A DNA stretch of 64,000 bases from Thermoleophilia bacterium (GCA_023382435.1 JAHDVS010000006.1:41130-105129); one strand, 5' to 3'. Positions 16,357-25,155 are shown, counted from the first letter of the stretch. The notes: generated from the sequence alone by a model not told the origin. Numbers and translations are program-made.

Positions 16357-16393
16357 CCCGAGCGCCTGTGCCGGCGGGTTTCCGGTAGGTGGC

Positions 16394-16399
16394 TATAAT
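16394..16399 (+). promoter_or_regulatory. Consensus -10 TATAAT of rpsA
   Basis: A perfect TATAAT ends 12 nt before the rpsA ATG at 16412. Transcription would begin near 16405, leaving about six untranslated bases and no Shine-Dalgarno. No clear -35 hexamer was seen. Confidence 0.65.
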
Positions 16400-16411
16400 G
16401 CGCCCTTCCTG

Positions 16412-17830
16412 ATGGCCCACGAGACCACCGCCGAGACCGATACGACCGAGGCTGGCTGGATCCGTGCCGAAGACGGCACGCTGATCCCCGACTACGACGC
16501 CACCATCCCCGTCATCAACGAGGGGGAGGTCGTGCGCGGTACCGTCGTGCGCGTCGACAAGGACGAGGTGCTCGTCGACATCGGCTACAAGTCGGAGGGC
16601 GTGATCCCGGTCTCCGAGCTGTCGATCCGCCGGTCCGTGAACCCGGCCGACGAGGTGCAGCTCGGCGACGAGATCGACGCGCTCGTGATGACGAAGGAGG
16701 ACGCCGAGGGGCGCCTCATCCTCTCCAAGAAGCGCGCGCGCTTCGAGATGGCTTGGAAGCGCATCGAGGGCGCCGCCGAGAGCGGCGAGCCGGTTGAGGG
16801 CACCGTGATCGAGGTCGTCAAGGGCGGCCTGATCCTCGACCTCGGCGTTCGTGGCTTCCTGCCAGCGTCGCTCGTGGACATCCGCCGTGTCCAGAACCTC
16901 GACGAGTTCCTCAGCAAGCAGCTCCGGTGCAAGGTGATCGAGCTGAACCGCAGCCGCAACAACGTCGTGCTCTCCCGCCGCGCGGTGCTCGAGGACGAGC
17001 GCAAGGAGATGCGTCAGGCGATCCTCGACCGGCTTTCGCCCGGTGACGTGGTCGAGGGCACGATCTCGAACATCGTCGACTTCGGCGCGTTCGTCGACCT
17101 CGAGGGCATCGACGGCCTGATCCACATCTCGGAGCTCTCCTGGAGCCACGTCAACCATCCGTCCGAGGTGCTCGAGATCGGCCGGCCCGTGAAGGTCAAG
17201 GTGCTCGACATCGACCGCGACCGCCAGCGGATCTCGCTCGGGCTCAAGCAGACGCAATCGGACCCGTGGCAGCAGGTGATCGACCACTACCGCGAAGGCG
17301 ACGTCGTCCAGGGCCGGGTCACGAAGGTCGTCACGTTCGGCGGCTTCGTCGAGATCCTCCCCGGGGTCGAGGGGCTGGTGCACATCTCCGAGCTGGCCCA
17401 GCACCACGTCGAGAACCCGCGCGAGATCGTGCAGCAGGGCGAGGTCGTGCAGGTCAAGCTGATCGAGATGGACGCCGACCGCCGGCGCCTCTCCCTGTCC
17501 CTGAAGCGCGTCGAGCCCGGAGACGAGGTACAGCCGGCGATCGGCGGCACGGTCTACGAGTCGCTGGTCGTTGAGGAGGCCGCTCCGGAGGCGGAGGCTG
17601 CCGAGGAGCAGCCGGCGCTCGAGGCCGCCGCGGAGGAGCCGGCGCTGGAGGCTGCCGCGGAGGAGCCGATGCTGGAGGCTGCTCCGGAGGAGCCGATGCT
17701 GGAGGCCGCCGCGGAGGAGCCGGCGCTGGAGGCTGCCCCGGAGGAGCCGGCGCCCGGGACCGGTGCGCCCGCGCCGGTCGAGGTCCCGGTCGATCCGGAG
17801 CCGGCCGCCGAGACCGAGGCGTACGACTAG
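16412..17830 (+). CDS. rpsA: 30S ribosomal protein S1
   Basis: A 472-residue RNA-binding protein with four S1 (OB-fold) domains at about residues 35-105, 123-187, 208-277 and 294-363. The third has the classic DFGAFVDLEGIDGLIHISELSW and the fourth TFGGFVEILPGVEGLVHISEL. S1 helps mRNA bind the 30S subunit. The C-terminal 85 residues are acidic low-complexity sequence built from nine-residue repeats. The ATG is chosen because it follows the TATAAT promoter and begins the conserved acidic N-terminus. The 3' end overlaps the open frame of coaE. Confidence 0.96.
   Translation: MAHETTAETDTTEAGWIRAEDGTLIPDYDATIPVINEGEVVRGTVVRVDKDEVLVDIGYKSEGVIPVSELSIRRSVNPADEVQLGDEIDALVMTKEDAEGRLILSKKRARFEMAWKRIEGAAESGEPVEGTVIEVVKGGLILDLGVRGFLPASLVDIRRVQNLDEFLSKQLRCKVIELNRSRNNVVLSRRAVLEDERKEMRQAILDRLSPGDVVEGTISNIVDFGAFVDLEGIDGLIHISELSWSHVNHPSEVLEIGRPVKVKVLDIDRDRQRISLGLKQTQSDPWQQVIDHYREGDVVQGRVTKVVTFGGFVEILPGVEGLVHISELAQHHVENPREIVQQGEVVQVKLIEMDADRRRLSLSLKRVEPGDEVQPAIGGTVYESLVVEEAAPEAEAAEEQPALEAAAEEPALEAAAEEPMLEAAPEEPMLEAAAEEPALEAAPEEPAPGTGAPAPVEVPVDPEPAAETEAYD
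17600..17751 (+). repeat. 27-bp tandem repeats in the rpsA C-terminal tail
   Basis: About five copies of a 27-bp unit encode AEEPALEAA with changes at single positions (ALEAA/MLEAA, A/P at the first residue). The tail is strongly acidic. Repeat number could vary between strains by slippage. Confidence 0.85.
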
Positions 17831-18467
17831 CGAGCCCCACCGGGAAGCCGCGGCGACGCCGGGGCGCGCCCGCCCCGTCGCGGTTGCCGTCACCGGTGGG
17901 ATCGGTGCGGGCAAGAGCGAGCTCCTGCGCGCGTTCGCGCGGCACGGTGCCGCGGTCAGCTCGAGCGACGAGATCGTCCACCACCTGCTCGCGGAGGACG
18001 CCACGGTGCGGCGGGCCATCGTCGAGCGCTTCGGCGAGCGCGCGCTCGGCCCGGGCGGGCGGGTCGACCGCACCGCGGTGGGACGGATCGTCTTCGCGGA
18101 ACCCGGCGAGCTCGAGTGGCTCGAGTCGCTCCTGCACCCGCTCGTGGTCGTGGCCCAGCGTCGGTGGCGGGACGAGCTTGCCGCGCGGCCCGACCCGCCC
18201 GCCGTCTGCGTGATCGAGGTGCCCCTGCTCTACGAGACAGGCGGCGAGGCCCGCTTCGACGTGGTCGTCGCGGTGAGCGCCTCGCCGGCGACTCGTGCCG
18301 CGCGGACGGCCGTGCCGGACATGGCGTTGCGCGAGCGGAGGCTCCTCCCGGACGAGGAGAAGCTGCGTCGAGCTGACTTCGCGTACGTCAACGACGGCAC
18401 GATCGAGGATCTCGACGCGTTCGCGGGGTCCGTGATCGCCAGTCTTTCGGGCACGGGTGGGTCGTGA
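17763..18467 (+). CDS. coaE: Dephospho-CoA kinase
   Basis: The last enzyme of coenzyme A synthesis, phosphorylating dephospho-CoA. The P-loop AVTGGIGAGKS begins at about 17886, followed by SSDEIVHHLL, VIEVPLLYETG and DFAYVNDGT, which are family motifs. The start is uncertain: between the rpsA stop and the P-loop there is no ATG, GTG or TTG in frame. The nearest canonical start is GTG 17763 inside rpsA, which gives an Arg-rich N-terminal extension. A non-canonical ACG (17856) or GTC (17877) start would match the normal family N-terminus better. The stop lies inside a palindromic repeat. Confidence 0.85.
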   Translation: MRPRRSRSRSIRSRPPRPRRTTSEPHREAAATPGRARPVAVAVTGGIGAGKSELLRAFARHGAAVSSSDEIVHHLLAEDATVRRAIVERFGERALGPGGRVDRTAVGRIVFAEPGELEWLESLLHPLVVVAQRRWRDELAARPDPPAVCVIEVPLLYETGGEARFDVVVAVSASPATRAARTAVPDMALRERRLLPDEEKLRRADFAYVNDGTIEDLDAFAGSVIASLSGTGGS

Positions 18468-18477
18468 CCCGCCCCAC
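18454..18477. repeat. Palindromic GGGTC/GACCC repeat containing the coaE stop
   Basis: The core GGGTGGGTCGTGACCCGCCC is an imperfect inverted repeat shared with copies at 48054-48081 and 58188-58215. The coaE TGA (18465-18467) is the central TGA of the palindrome. It may form a terminator hairpin, although the next gene starts only 18 bp after the coaE stop. Confidence 0.7.
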
Positions 18478-18485
18478 GGGGTGAC

Positions 18486-19034
18486 GTGAGGCGGCTTGTC
18501 CTGCTCGGCGCGCTCGTCGCCGTCGCCGGCGGTGCGATCGCGTACGCCGTCTCGGCGGAGCCGGGCTGGTACATCCGGCTGCGCTACCCGCTCGAGTACG
18601 AGAACATCATCCGCGGCCACGCGGAGAACTACGACCTCGAGCCGGCGCTGATCGCCGCCGTGATCTACCGGGAGAGCAAGTTCGATCCCGGCGCCGTCTC
18701 CGACTCGGGCGCCGTCGGCCTGATGCAGCTCCTCCCGAAGACGGCGCAGGGGATCGCCGAGTACACCGGTGGCTCGGAGTTCCGCGTCGACGATCTGACC
18801 GACCCCGAGCTGAACGTCCGCTACGGATCCTTTTACCTGCGCCGGCTGCTGCGCAAGTACGACGGCGACGTCTCGCTCGCGCTCGCCGCCTACCACGCGG
18901 GGCAGGGGAACGTGGACGGCTGGCTCGCCCGCGGCGAGGGGATCGCGTTCACCGAGACACGGGGCTACGTCGCCGACGTGCTCGAGCTGCGCGAGCGCTA
19001 TCGCCGCGGCTACGGTCTCGGCGCCGCCCCCTGA
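18486..19034 (+). CDS. Lytic transglycosylase (SLT domain), exported or membrane-anchored
   Basis: A 182-residue murein-cleaving enzyme. An N-terminal hydrophobic segment (about residues 3-23) serves as signal or anchor. The SLT domain has the catalytic glutamate in IYRESKFDPGAVS (Glu63), then GAVGLMQLLPKTA, a YGSFYLRRLL helix, and ALAAYHAGQGNV. It cleaves the MurNAc-GlcNAc bond to give 1,6-anhydro products in cell wall remodelling. GTG 18486 follows a palindromic repeat. The 3' end overlaps the convergent protease gene by 25 bp. Confidence 0.92.
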   Translation: MRRLVLLGALVAVAGGAIAYAVSAEPGWYIRLRYPLEYENIIRGHAENYDLEPALIAAVIYRESKFDPGAVSDSGAVGLMQLLPKTAQGIAEYTGGSEFRVDDLTDPELNVRYGSFYLRRLLRKYDGDVSLALAAYHAGQGNVDGWLARGEGIAFTETRGYVADVLELRERYRRGYGLGAAP

Positions 19035-20509
19035 GATCCCCGAGCGACTCGCGTCGTGAAGGCGCGTACGGCTCGGGCCTCCCGGAACGACGGCTCCACC
19101 GTGCCGCTCACCCGCTTGCCGGCGGCGCCGGCCGGTACGCGCCAGGTGCACAGTGCGACCCCTCGCGCGAACGCCGCTCGAACGACCCGGAGGTGCCGCG
19201 CGCCGATCCGCGCGCGGCAGGAAATGCGGCCCGACTCGACGATCTCCCCCGTGTCGTCCCGGACGACCCGCGCTGCGGCGGCGAAGACCCGTCCGGGCTC
19301 CGGGGGGTCGAAGCCCGCCACGAACCAGCTCCCAGGGGAGATCGCGAAACGGGCGATCGTGAGCGTGAGCGGCGGATCCGGCTCGAGCGGCGCGCCAGGG
19401 TCGAGTGCCCGGCGAAGCGCGTAGGCGAGGTCGAGACGCCGCACCTCCTCGTCGGCGAGCGGCCGGGTGCCGGTCACGAGCGCCGCGCGGATAGCGTCGG
19501 GGCCGAGGGCGGGGAGGCGGGACAGGAGGAGGCCGGCGGCGCCGCCCACGACCGGCGCCGAGAACGATGTCCCCGAGACCCGCGCGTAGGCGCCGGCCGC
19601 GGTCGCGAGCAGCTTCGTCCCCGGCGCGGCCAGGTCGATCCAGCCGCCCCGGGTCGAGAACGGGGCGAGGCGATCGCGATCCGTGCTTGCTGCGACCGCG
19701 ACCACCTCCTCGTACGCGGCGGGGTACTGGAGCTTCGCGTCGCCGTCGTTGCCTGCGGCCGCGACGAGCACGACCCCCCTGGCGGCCGCGTAGGCGACCG
19801 CCTCGCGTTGGAGCGGGCTGTCGGTCGGGCCGCTCAGGCTCAGGTTGATCACGTCGGCTCCGTGGTCCGCGGCCCAGACGATCCCCTGCGCCGTGTCGAA
19901 CTTCGTCGCCTCGGTGCTGCCGTCCCGGACGACCTTGATCGCCATCAGCGTGCAGCCGGGGCAGACCCCTGCGATGCCGAGCCCGTTGCCCGCGCGAGCG
20001 GCCGCGATCCCGGCCACCGCGGTGCCGTGCCCGTGCGGATCGATCGGGTCGACGTCGCCGTTGGCGAAGTCGGGGCCGAGGATCACCTTGCCGGCGAGGT
20101 CGGGGTGGACGTAGTCGATGCCGGTATCGATGACCGCGATCACGACGGTCGGGTCGCCGGTCCCGCCCGCCCACGCCTCCGCGGCGCCGATCTGCCCGAG
20201 CGACCACTGGAGCGCCAGGAACGGGTCGTCGACGACGCCTGCGAGCCCCAGGCGCCCGTTCCGCTCGACCGAGCGGACAAGCGCGCTCCCGCGCAGCGCC
20301 ACGGCCCGCCCGGGTACCGCGACGAGGTAGGCGCCGAGCTCGGGGATCGCGTCGACGACCCGCCCGCCGGCGGTCGCCGCGAGCTGGGTTGCGTCCCCGC
20401 GGGTCGCTCCCGGCGCGAGTGAGACCACGAGCTCCGTGGCCCGCGCCGGGCCGGGGAGACCCGCGAGAGCGAGCGCGCAGAACGCTAGGAGAAGGCGCGG
20501 CGCGGGCAT
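19010..20509 (-). CDS. Secreted S8 subtilisin-like serine protease
   Basis: A 499-residue exported subtilase. A signal peptide spans about residues 1-24, ending in ARA. A propeptide-like region (26-95) precedes the catalytic domain with Asp128 (AVIDTGID), His161 (HGHGTAVAG), Asn254 in AAAGND and Ser315 (GTSFSAP). The last 130 residues are a separate C-terminal domain with two cysteines. It probably degrades extracellular protein. A TACGCT hexamer lies 9 nt before its ATG, and the gene is divergent from uvrB. Confidence 0.93.
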   Translation of the reverse strand: MPAPRLLLAFCALALAGLPGPARATELVVSLAPGATRGDATQLAATAGGRVVDAIPELGAYLVAVPGRAVALRGSALVRSVERNGRLGLAGVVDDPFLALQWSLGQIGAAEAWAGGTGDPTVVIAVIDTGIDYVHPDLAGKVILGPDFANGDVDPIDPHGHGTAVAGIAAARAGNGLGIAGVCPGCTLMAIKVVRDGSTEATKFDTAQGIVWAADHGADVINLSLSGPTDSPLQREAVAYAAARGVVLVAAAGNDGDAKLQYPAAYEEVVAVAASTDRDRLAPFSTRGGWIDLAAPGTKLLATAAGAYARVSGTSFSAPVVGGAAGLLLSRLPALGPDAIRAALVTGTRPLADEEVRRLDLAYALRRALDPGAPLEPDPPLTLTIARFAISPGSWFVAGFDPPEPGRVFAAAARVVRDDTGEIVESGRISCRARIGARHLRVVRAAFARGVALCTWRVPAGAAGKRVSGTVEPSFREARAVRAFTTRVARGSQGAAPRP

Positions 20510-20535
20510 CGGCCACCGAGCGTAGCGCGGCTACC

Positions 20536-22542
20536 ATGGCTCGCGTGCCGGACTTTCGCGTCTCCGCCGACTACCGGCCGACCGGCGACCAGCCGCAGGC
20601 GATCGACGCGCTCGCTGCCAGCGTCACGGCCGGGGAGCGCTACCAGACCCTGCTCGGGGCCACCGGTACCGGCAAGACGGCGACGATGGCATGGATCGTC
20701 GAGCGGGTGCAGAAGCCGACGCTCGTGATCGCTCACAACAAGACACTCGCCGCGCAGCTCTGCAACGAGTTCCGGGAGTTCTTTCCCGACAACGCGGTCG
20801 AGTACTTCGTCTCCTACTACGACTACTACCAGCCGGAGGCGTACGTCCCGCAGGCAGACCTCTATATCGAGAAGGACGCGTCGATCAACGACGACATCGA
20901 CCGTCTGCGCCACGCGGCCACGAGCGCGCTGCTGACCAGGCGTGATGTCCTGATCGTCGCCTCCGTCTCGTGCATCTACGGCCTCGGCTCGCCTGCCGAG
21001 TACCGGGAGAAGACCGTGCTGCTCGCGGTCGGGGAGGAGGTCGACCGCGACGCGGTGCTGCGCAAGCTCGTCGACATCCAGTACCAGCGCAACGACTCCT
21101 ACCTGGGTCGCGGGCGCTTTCGCGTCCGCGGCGACGTGGTCGAGGTGCAGCCCGCGGCGACGGAGACCGCCTACCGGATCGCGTTCTTCGGCGACGAGGT
21201 CGAGCAGATCACGCATTTCGACCCGATGACCGGCGAGGTCCACCAGCGGCTCGAGCATCTCGCGATCTTCCCGGCGACCCAGTACGTGACCGACCGCCCG
21301 ACGATCGAGCGGGCGCTCGGCGACATCCGGGCGGAGCTCGAGGAGCAGGTGGCGCTTTTCGAGTCGAAGGGGAAGCTGCTCGAGGCGCACCGGATCCGCC
21401 AGCGGACCGAGTACGACCTGGAGCTCCTGGCCGAGCTCGGCTACTGCAACGGGATCGAGAACTACTCGCGCTTCCTCGAGAACCGCCCGCGCGGGTCGCG
21501 GCCCCACTGCCTGCTCGACTTCTTCCCCGGCGACTTCCTTCTCTTCGTCGACGAGTCGCACCAGACGGTGCCGCAGATCGGCGGGATGTACGAAGGCGAC
21601 CGTTCGCGCAAGGAGACCCTGGTCGATTACGGGTTCCGCCTGCCCTCGGCGATGGACAACCGGCCGCTGCGGTTCGACGAGTTCCTGGAGCTGGTGCCGC
21701 AGCTCGTGTTCGTGTCGGCGACGCCGGGCGCGTGGGAGTTGCGCCACTCGTCGGCGGTCGCCGAGCAGATCATCAGGCCGACCGGGATCGTCGACCCGGA
21801 GGTGGAGCTGCGCCCGACCCGCAATCAGATCGACGACCTCCTGAACGAGATTCGCCGTCGGGAGGAGGCGGGGGAGCGCGTGCTCGTGACGACGCTGACG
21901 AAGAAGATGGCGGAGGACCTGACCGACTACCTGCTCGAGGCCAACGTGAAGGCGCGCTACCTGCATTCGGAGGTGGACACGCTGCAGCGGATCCAGATCA
22001 TCAGGGAGCTGCGCCTCGGCGAGTACGACGTGCTCGTCGGGGTGAACCTGCTGCGGGAAGGTCTCGACCTGCCGGAGGTGACGCTGGTCGCGATCCTCGA
22101 CGCGGACAAGGAGGGGTTCCTGCGCGGCCAGACCGCCCTCGTCCAGACGATCGGGCGGGCCGCCCGCAACGTCAACGGCAAGGTGCTCCTGTACGGGGAC
22201 AAGCTGACGGAGGCGATCAGGGGGGCGATGGGGGAGACGGAGCGGCGCCGCGCGATCCAGGTCGCGTACAACGAGGAGCACGGGATCACGCCGGAGTCGA
22301 TCGTGAAGGGCGTCTCGGATATCGCGGAGCTGCTCGCGCTCGAGGCGCCGCACGTACCCGGTCGGCGCCGCCGCGGGCAGCGGAAGGTGGAGGGGATGAG
22401 CGCCGGGGAGCTGGAGCGGCTGGTGGTCACGCTCGAGGAGGAGATGTACGCCGCCGCGGAGGAGCTGCGCTTCGAGTACGCGGCCAAGCTCCGCGACGAG
22501 ATCAAGGACCTGAGGCGGGAGCTGCAGGCGCTCGCCGTGTAG
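20536..22542 (+). CDS. uvrB: UvrABC excision repair protein UvrB
   Basis: A 668-residue helicase-like subunit of nucleotide excision repair. The Walker A GATGTGKT is at residues 41-48 and the damage-probing beta-hairpin [10 protein letters not shown] is near 94-103. Helicase motifs [14 protein letters not shown] and QTIGRAARN are intact. The C-terminal UVR domain, which contacts UvrC, ends the protein ([22 protein letters not shown]). ATG 20536 gives the family N-terminus. Its TAG stop is part of a palindrome shared with the convergent gene. Confidence 0.97.
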   Translation: MARVPDFRVSADYRPTGDQPQAIDALAASVTAGERYQTLLGATGTGKTATMAWIVERVQKPTLVIAHNKTLAAQLCNEFREFFPDNAVEYFVSYYDYYQPEAYVPQADLYIEKDASINDDIDRLRHAATSALLTRRDVLIVASVSCIYGLGSPAEYREKTVLLAVGEEVDRDAVLRKLVDIQYQRNDSYLGRGRFRVRGDVVEVQPAATETAYRIAFFGDEVEQITHFDPMTGEVHQRLEHLAIFPATQYVTDRPTIERALGDIRAELEEQVALFESKGKLLEAHRIRQRTEYDLELLAELGYCNGIENYSRFLENRPRGSRPHCLLDFFPGDFLLFVDESHQTVPQIGGMYEGDRSRKETLVDYGFRLPSAMDNRPLRFDEFLELVPQLVFVSATPGAWELRHSSAVAEQIIRPTGIVDPEVELRPTRNQIDDLLNEIRRREEAGERVLVTTLTKKMAEDLTDYLLEANVKARYLHSEVDTLQRIQIIRELRLGEYDVLVGVNLLREGLDLPEVTLVAILDADKEGFLRGQTALVQTIGRAARNVNGKVLLYGDKLTEAIRGAMGETERRRAIQVAYNEEHGITPESIVKGVSDIAELLALEAPHVPGRRRRGQRKVEGMSAGELERLVVTLEEEMYAAAEELRFEYAAKLRDEIKDLRRELQALAV

Positions 22543-22566
22543 GGGCGGGTCTTGGTCCGCCCCTAC
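22539..22566. terminator. Palindromic repeat/terminator holding the stop codons of both convergent genes
   Basis: Arms GTAGGGGCGG (22539-22548) and CCGCCCCTAC (22557-22566) are perfectly complementary around an 8-nt loop. The uvrB TAG (22540-22542) and the TAG of the minus-strand PIN gene (22565-22563) lie in opposite arms. It belongs to the palindrome family seen at 48054 and 58188. Confidence 0.8.
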
Positions 22567-22979
22567 TCCGGCAGGAGCCGCAGCCGCTCGCAGTGGCGCG
22601 GGCGGACGGCGGAGAAGTCGCGCCGGTCGAGGGTTGCGACCTTCGTCTCCGCGAGGCGCTCGCAGGTGGCGATCACGGCGGCGTCGACGAGACCGAGGTC
22701 GAGGCTCTCGTAAGCGCGCTCCAGCTCGGCCGCGCGGATGAGCTCGTCCTCGTCGAGCCCGTGCAAGCGGTACGCGCCGCGCGCGACGTCCGCGACGAAG
22801 CTCGTCCACGTCTCCTGTCCGTAGAGCTTGCGGACCCAGTAGTCGACCTCGACGAGCACGGGCACCGGCACGACCAGCGCCTCGTCGACCGCCTCGACCA
22901 TCGCGACGCAGCGATCGTGCTCCGGGTCGGCCAGATCGAGGAGCGCAACTATCGGCCCCGTGTCGAGGACGAGCGCCAC
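22563..22979 (-). CDS. PIN-domain ribonuclease, VapC-type toxin
   Basis: A 138-residue PIN-domain protein with the acidic metal-binding residues expected for an RNase: Asp6 (VLDTG), Glu44 (VLVEVDYW), Asp99 (GLVDAAVIATC) and Asp118 or Asp121 (ATLDRRDF). It probably cleaves tRNA or rRNA when free of its antitoxin. GTG 22979 overlaps the upstream gene's TAG by one base, typical of vapBC. It is only 23 bp from uvrB, so the pair is inserted between housekeeping genes. Confidence 0.85.
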   Translation of the reverse strand: MALVLDTGPIVALLDLADPEHDRCVAMVEAVDEALVVPVPVLVEVDYWVRKLYGQETWTSFVADVARGAYRLHGLDEDELIRAAELERAYESLDLGLVDAAVIATCERLAETKVATLDRRDFSAVRPRHCERLRLLPE

Positions 22980-23215
22980 TACGAGCGCCGACGCCCCCGG
23001 GCCGGCGCGTGCTCGTCGCCAGCGACCAGCTTCGTCGCGCTCCCGTCGCCCCGCACGATCCCGAAGCGCGGCCGGGTTCGCCTCCGGATCTCATCGGCCT
23101 CACGGGCGACCGCCTCACGGAGCACCCGGGCGAGCGAGACGCCACGGCGCCGGGCCTCCGCCTCGAGCTCGGCCAGGTCGTCCGCTTCTGCTGCCAGTGT
23201 CGTCCGGCGAATCAC
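22979..23215 (-). CDS. Ribbon-helix-helix-type antitoxin, VapB-like
   Basis: A 78-residue protein beginning MIRRTTLAAEADDLAELEAEARRRG. The strand MIRRTTL followed by two short helices (AEADDLAELEAEARRRG and SLARVLREAVAREADE) fits a CopG/Arc-type DNA-binding antitoxin. The Arg-rich C-terminus probably wraps the toxin. Position directly before a PIN gene, with overlapping codons, supports the pairing. It likely autorepresses the promoter at 23223-23228. Confidence 0.75.
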   Translation of the reverse strand: MIRRTTLAAEADDLAELEAEARRRGVSLARVLREAVAREADEIRRRTRPRFGIVRGDGSATKLVAGDEHAPARGRRRS

Positions 23216-23222
23216 GCATCTG

Positions 23223-23228
23223 ATTCTA
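23223..23228 (-). promoter_or_regulatory. -10-like TAGAAT of the vapBC-type pair
   Basis: On the minus strand TAGAAT ends 7 nt before GTG 23215, so the transcript would be leaderless or nearly so. The 176 bp between here and 23405 show no other gene. Confidence 0.5.
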
Positions 23229-23404
23229 GCATCGTCCCGCAGAGCCGGTCCCGCCCCGCCCTACCGCGCGCGGGGGTTGCCGTTTGCCTCTCGAAGTGGG
23301 GCCGTGAGCTCGTCCGCGAGCGCGGCACGCTGCGGCCTCGGGCTGTCGTCAAGGCGCGGGACGGATCCGGCAACCGCGGGACGCGACCACTCGTCTGATC
23401 ATGA

Positions 23405-24223
23405 TCAGGGCCGCGCGGACGTGTCCGAGCGGGGGTAGCGCCGCTCCGCCACCGGCTCGAGCCGGGCCCCCGTCCAGGCGTACGTGACTGCGCGCAGGCT
23501 GTCCGTGTCGGCCTCGTAGAGCTGGAGCCCGGCCGCCTCCGCGTGGCGGCCCGGGCGCGGGCGGCCGAGCCCCGGGGCGGTGGCGACCACGAGCCCTGGT
23601 TCGCCCCCGCGGGGGAACAGGAACTCGCGGCGCTCGACGACGACGCTCTGGTGGGTGTGCCCCGAGACGACGAGCTCGGCCCCGGCCGCCGCCAGGGCGG
23701 CGAGGACGCGCGAGCGGGCCGGCACGGAGCGCTTGCCGGTCCGCCAGGGCGCCCCGAGCAGGTGGTGGTGGAGCGCGACCACGCGCAGCGCCCCCGCCGG
23801 GGCGCTGCCGAGCACGGCCGCCGCCCGTTCGAGCTGCGCGGCGCTCAGGGCGCCCCGCTGGTAGCGCCACGGCCTGACCGAGCAGAGCGCGCAGACTGCG
23901 AGGCGTTCCGACACGTGGGCGGGCTCGACGCCGGGCCACTCGCGCAGGAATGCCGCGAATGGGCGCGCGACGCGCGCGGGCGGCAGCGCGGGCAGGTCGT
24001 GGTTGCCCGGGAGCGCGAGCACGGGCGCCTCGAGCGAGCGCAGGAACGCCGTCGCCCGGGCGTGCTGACCCGGCCGGTTGCGGTGGGAGAGGTCGCCGGT
24101 CGCGAGCACGAGCTCCGGCGCAAGCTCGGCCACGAGCGCCCGCACTGCCGCCGCGACCTCCTCGAACCCGGCGTCGTGGGCACCCACGTGGAGATCGGAG
24201 ACCTGGACGAGCCGTACGGTCAT
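23405..24223 (-). CDS. Calcineurin-like metallophosphoesterase
   Basis: A 272-residue binuclear metal phosphoesterase. The signature is complete: DLHVG (D-x-H), ATGDLSHR (GD), LPGNHD, ALHHH and SGHTHQ. Members include cyclic-nucleotide phosphodiesterases and nucleases; the architecture resembles Icc/CpdA-type phosphodiesterases, but the substrate is not certain. No signal peptide is present. Its -10 overlaps that of the divergent GH3 gene. Confidence 0.88.
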   Translation of the reverse strand: MTVRLVQVSDLHVGAHDAGFEEVAAAVRALVAELAPELVLATGDLSHRNRPGQHARATAFLRSLEAPVLALPGNHDLPALPPARVARPFAAFLREWPGVEPAHVSERLAVCALCSVRPWRYQRGALSAAQLERAAAVLGSAPAGALRVVALHHHLLGAPWRTGKRSVPARSRVLAALAAAGAELVVSGHTHQSVVVERREFLFPRGGEPGLVVATAPGLGRPRPGRHAEAAGLQLYEADTDSLRAVTYAWTGARLEPVAERRYPRSDTSARP

Positions 24224-24228
24224 GCCGG

Positions 24229-24235
24229 TAGCCTA
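24229..24235. promoter_or_regulatory. Fully overlapping divergent -10 elements
   Basis: Plus strand TAGCCT (24229-24234) ends 6 nt before GTG 24241. Minus strand TAGGCT (24235-24230) ends 6 nt before ATG 24223. Both lie within the palindrome AGCCTAGGCT, so RNA polymerase can use only one direction at a time and both transcripts would be leaderless. Confidence 0.55.
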
Positions 24236-24240
24236 GGCTC

Positions 24241-25149
24241 GTGGGCCTCATCGCCGCCCTGCTGGCAGCGGTCGCCGCGTACGTCGGCCAGGTCGAGCAG
24301 GGCGCCGAGCTGGCGCAGGTCGCCGAGCTCACCCCTCGCCAGAAGGCAGCGCTGCTCGTCGTCTCCTCTCCGCCGGTGCCGCGCGGTGCCGCCGGCACGC
24401 TGCTCCACAGCTGGGAGACCGGCGCGACCGTCCCGGAGGGAACGCTCGTCTTCGTCGACCAGGAGGGCGGGCCGGTCAGGGCCTACCCCGCGCTGCCGCC
24501 GGCCCTGGCTGCCGCCGGCTACGACAGCCGGGCGCAGGCGCGGGCGGCCGGGCGTCGCACCGCGGTTGCACTCCGCCGCGCCGGTGTCCACGTCGATCTG
24601 GCACCCGTCCTCGACACGGCAGACGGTCCGCTCGGCTCGCGCCACTTCGCCAGCGCCAGGGTCGGGATCGCGTTCGCGCGCGGGCTCGCCGCGGGCGGCG
24701 TGGCCGCCTGTGCGAAGCACTTCCCCGGGCTCGGCTCGACCCCCGAGTCGACCGACGGCCGCAAGCCCGTGTACGGCGTCGTCCGCGGTGCCGAGGTCGC
24801 GGGCTTCCGCGACGCGATCGAGGCCGGGGTTCCCTGCGTGATGGTCGGCCATGCGATCTACCCGCGCTTCGGCAGCCGGCCGGCCTCGCTCGAGCGGGAG
24901 GCCTACCGGCTCCTGCGAGACCAGGGCTTCGACGGCATCGCGATCACCGACGAGCTCGGCGTGCTCGGCAGCGAGGGGGCGCCCGAATGGGCTCGCCGCG
25001 CCGTCCTCGCCGGTGCCGATCTCGTCCTCTTCTCGAGCGCTCGCGCCGCCCGCCGCGCGATCGCAGCTCTCGTGCCGCTCGCCCGCCGCGGCCTCCTCGA
25101 CGAGCACGTGGCGCGCGTGCTGCGCTTCCGCGAGCGCTACGGGCCGTGA
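24241..25149 (+). CDS. Glycoside hydrolase family 3 (NagZ-like) protein
   Basis: A 302-residue protein resembling beta-N-acetylhexosaminidase NagZ, used in peptidoglycan recycling. Recognisable pieces are VFVDQEGGPVRA, VDLAPVLD, CAKHFPGLG and the nucleophile region IAITDELGV (Asp near residue 236). In the acid/base loop the usual Asp-Ser-His after KHFPG is replaced by Ser-Thr-Asp, so the catalytic dyad is altered. An N-terminal hydrophobic stretch suggests export. It is divergent from the phosphoesterase gene and downstream of an overlapping promoter. Confidence 0.8.
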   Translation: MGLIAALLAAVAAYVGQVEQGAELAQVAELTPRQKAALLVVSSPPVPRGAAGTLLHSWETGATVPEGTLVFVDQEGGPVRAYPALPPALAAAGYDSRAQARAAGRRTAVALRRAGVHVDLAPVLDTADGPLGSRHFASARVGIAFARGLAAGGVAACAKHFPGLGSTPESTDGRKPVYGVVRGAEVAGFRDAIEAGVPCVMVGHAIYPRFGSRPASLEREAYRLLRDQGFDGIAITDELGVLGSEGAPEWARRAVLAGADLVLFSSARAARRAIAALVPLARRGLLDEHVARVLRFRERYGP

Positions 25150-25155
25150 CCCGGC
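25141..25155. repeat. Degenerate GGGCCGTGACCCGGC palindrome at a gene end
   Basis: A short inverted repeat overlaps the stop codon (25147-25149) of the GH3 gene. It is similar to the larger repeat family but too short to assign firmly. Confidence 0.3.

Noticed and set aside
17600..17751. Tandem repeats as a CRISPR-like array
   Set aside because: The repeats are contiguous without spacers and encode the in-frame acidic tail of S1.
17763..17900. Programmed frameshift joining rpsA to coaE
   Set aside because: No slippery heptamer or stimulatory structure was recognised, and S1 ends normally. Overlapping translation or a rare start is simpler.
17454..20537. A 1027-codon open frame on the minus strand
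   Set aside because: It lies across rpsA, coaE, the transglycosylase and the subtilase with no domain motifs. The subtilase in another frame is well supported.
22979..23404. An additional gene or RNA in the 176-bp gap upstream of the antitoxin
   Set aside because: Short GC-rich open frames are present but lack a start with support or conserved structure.
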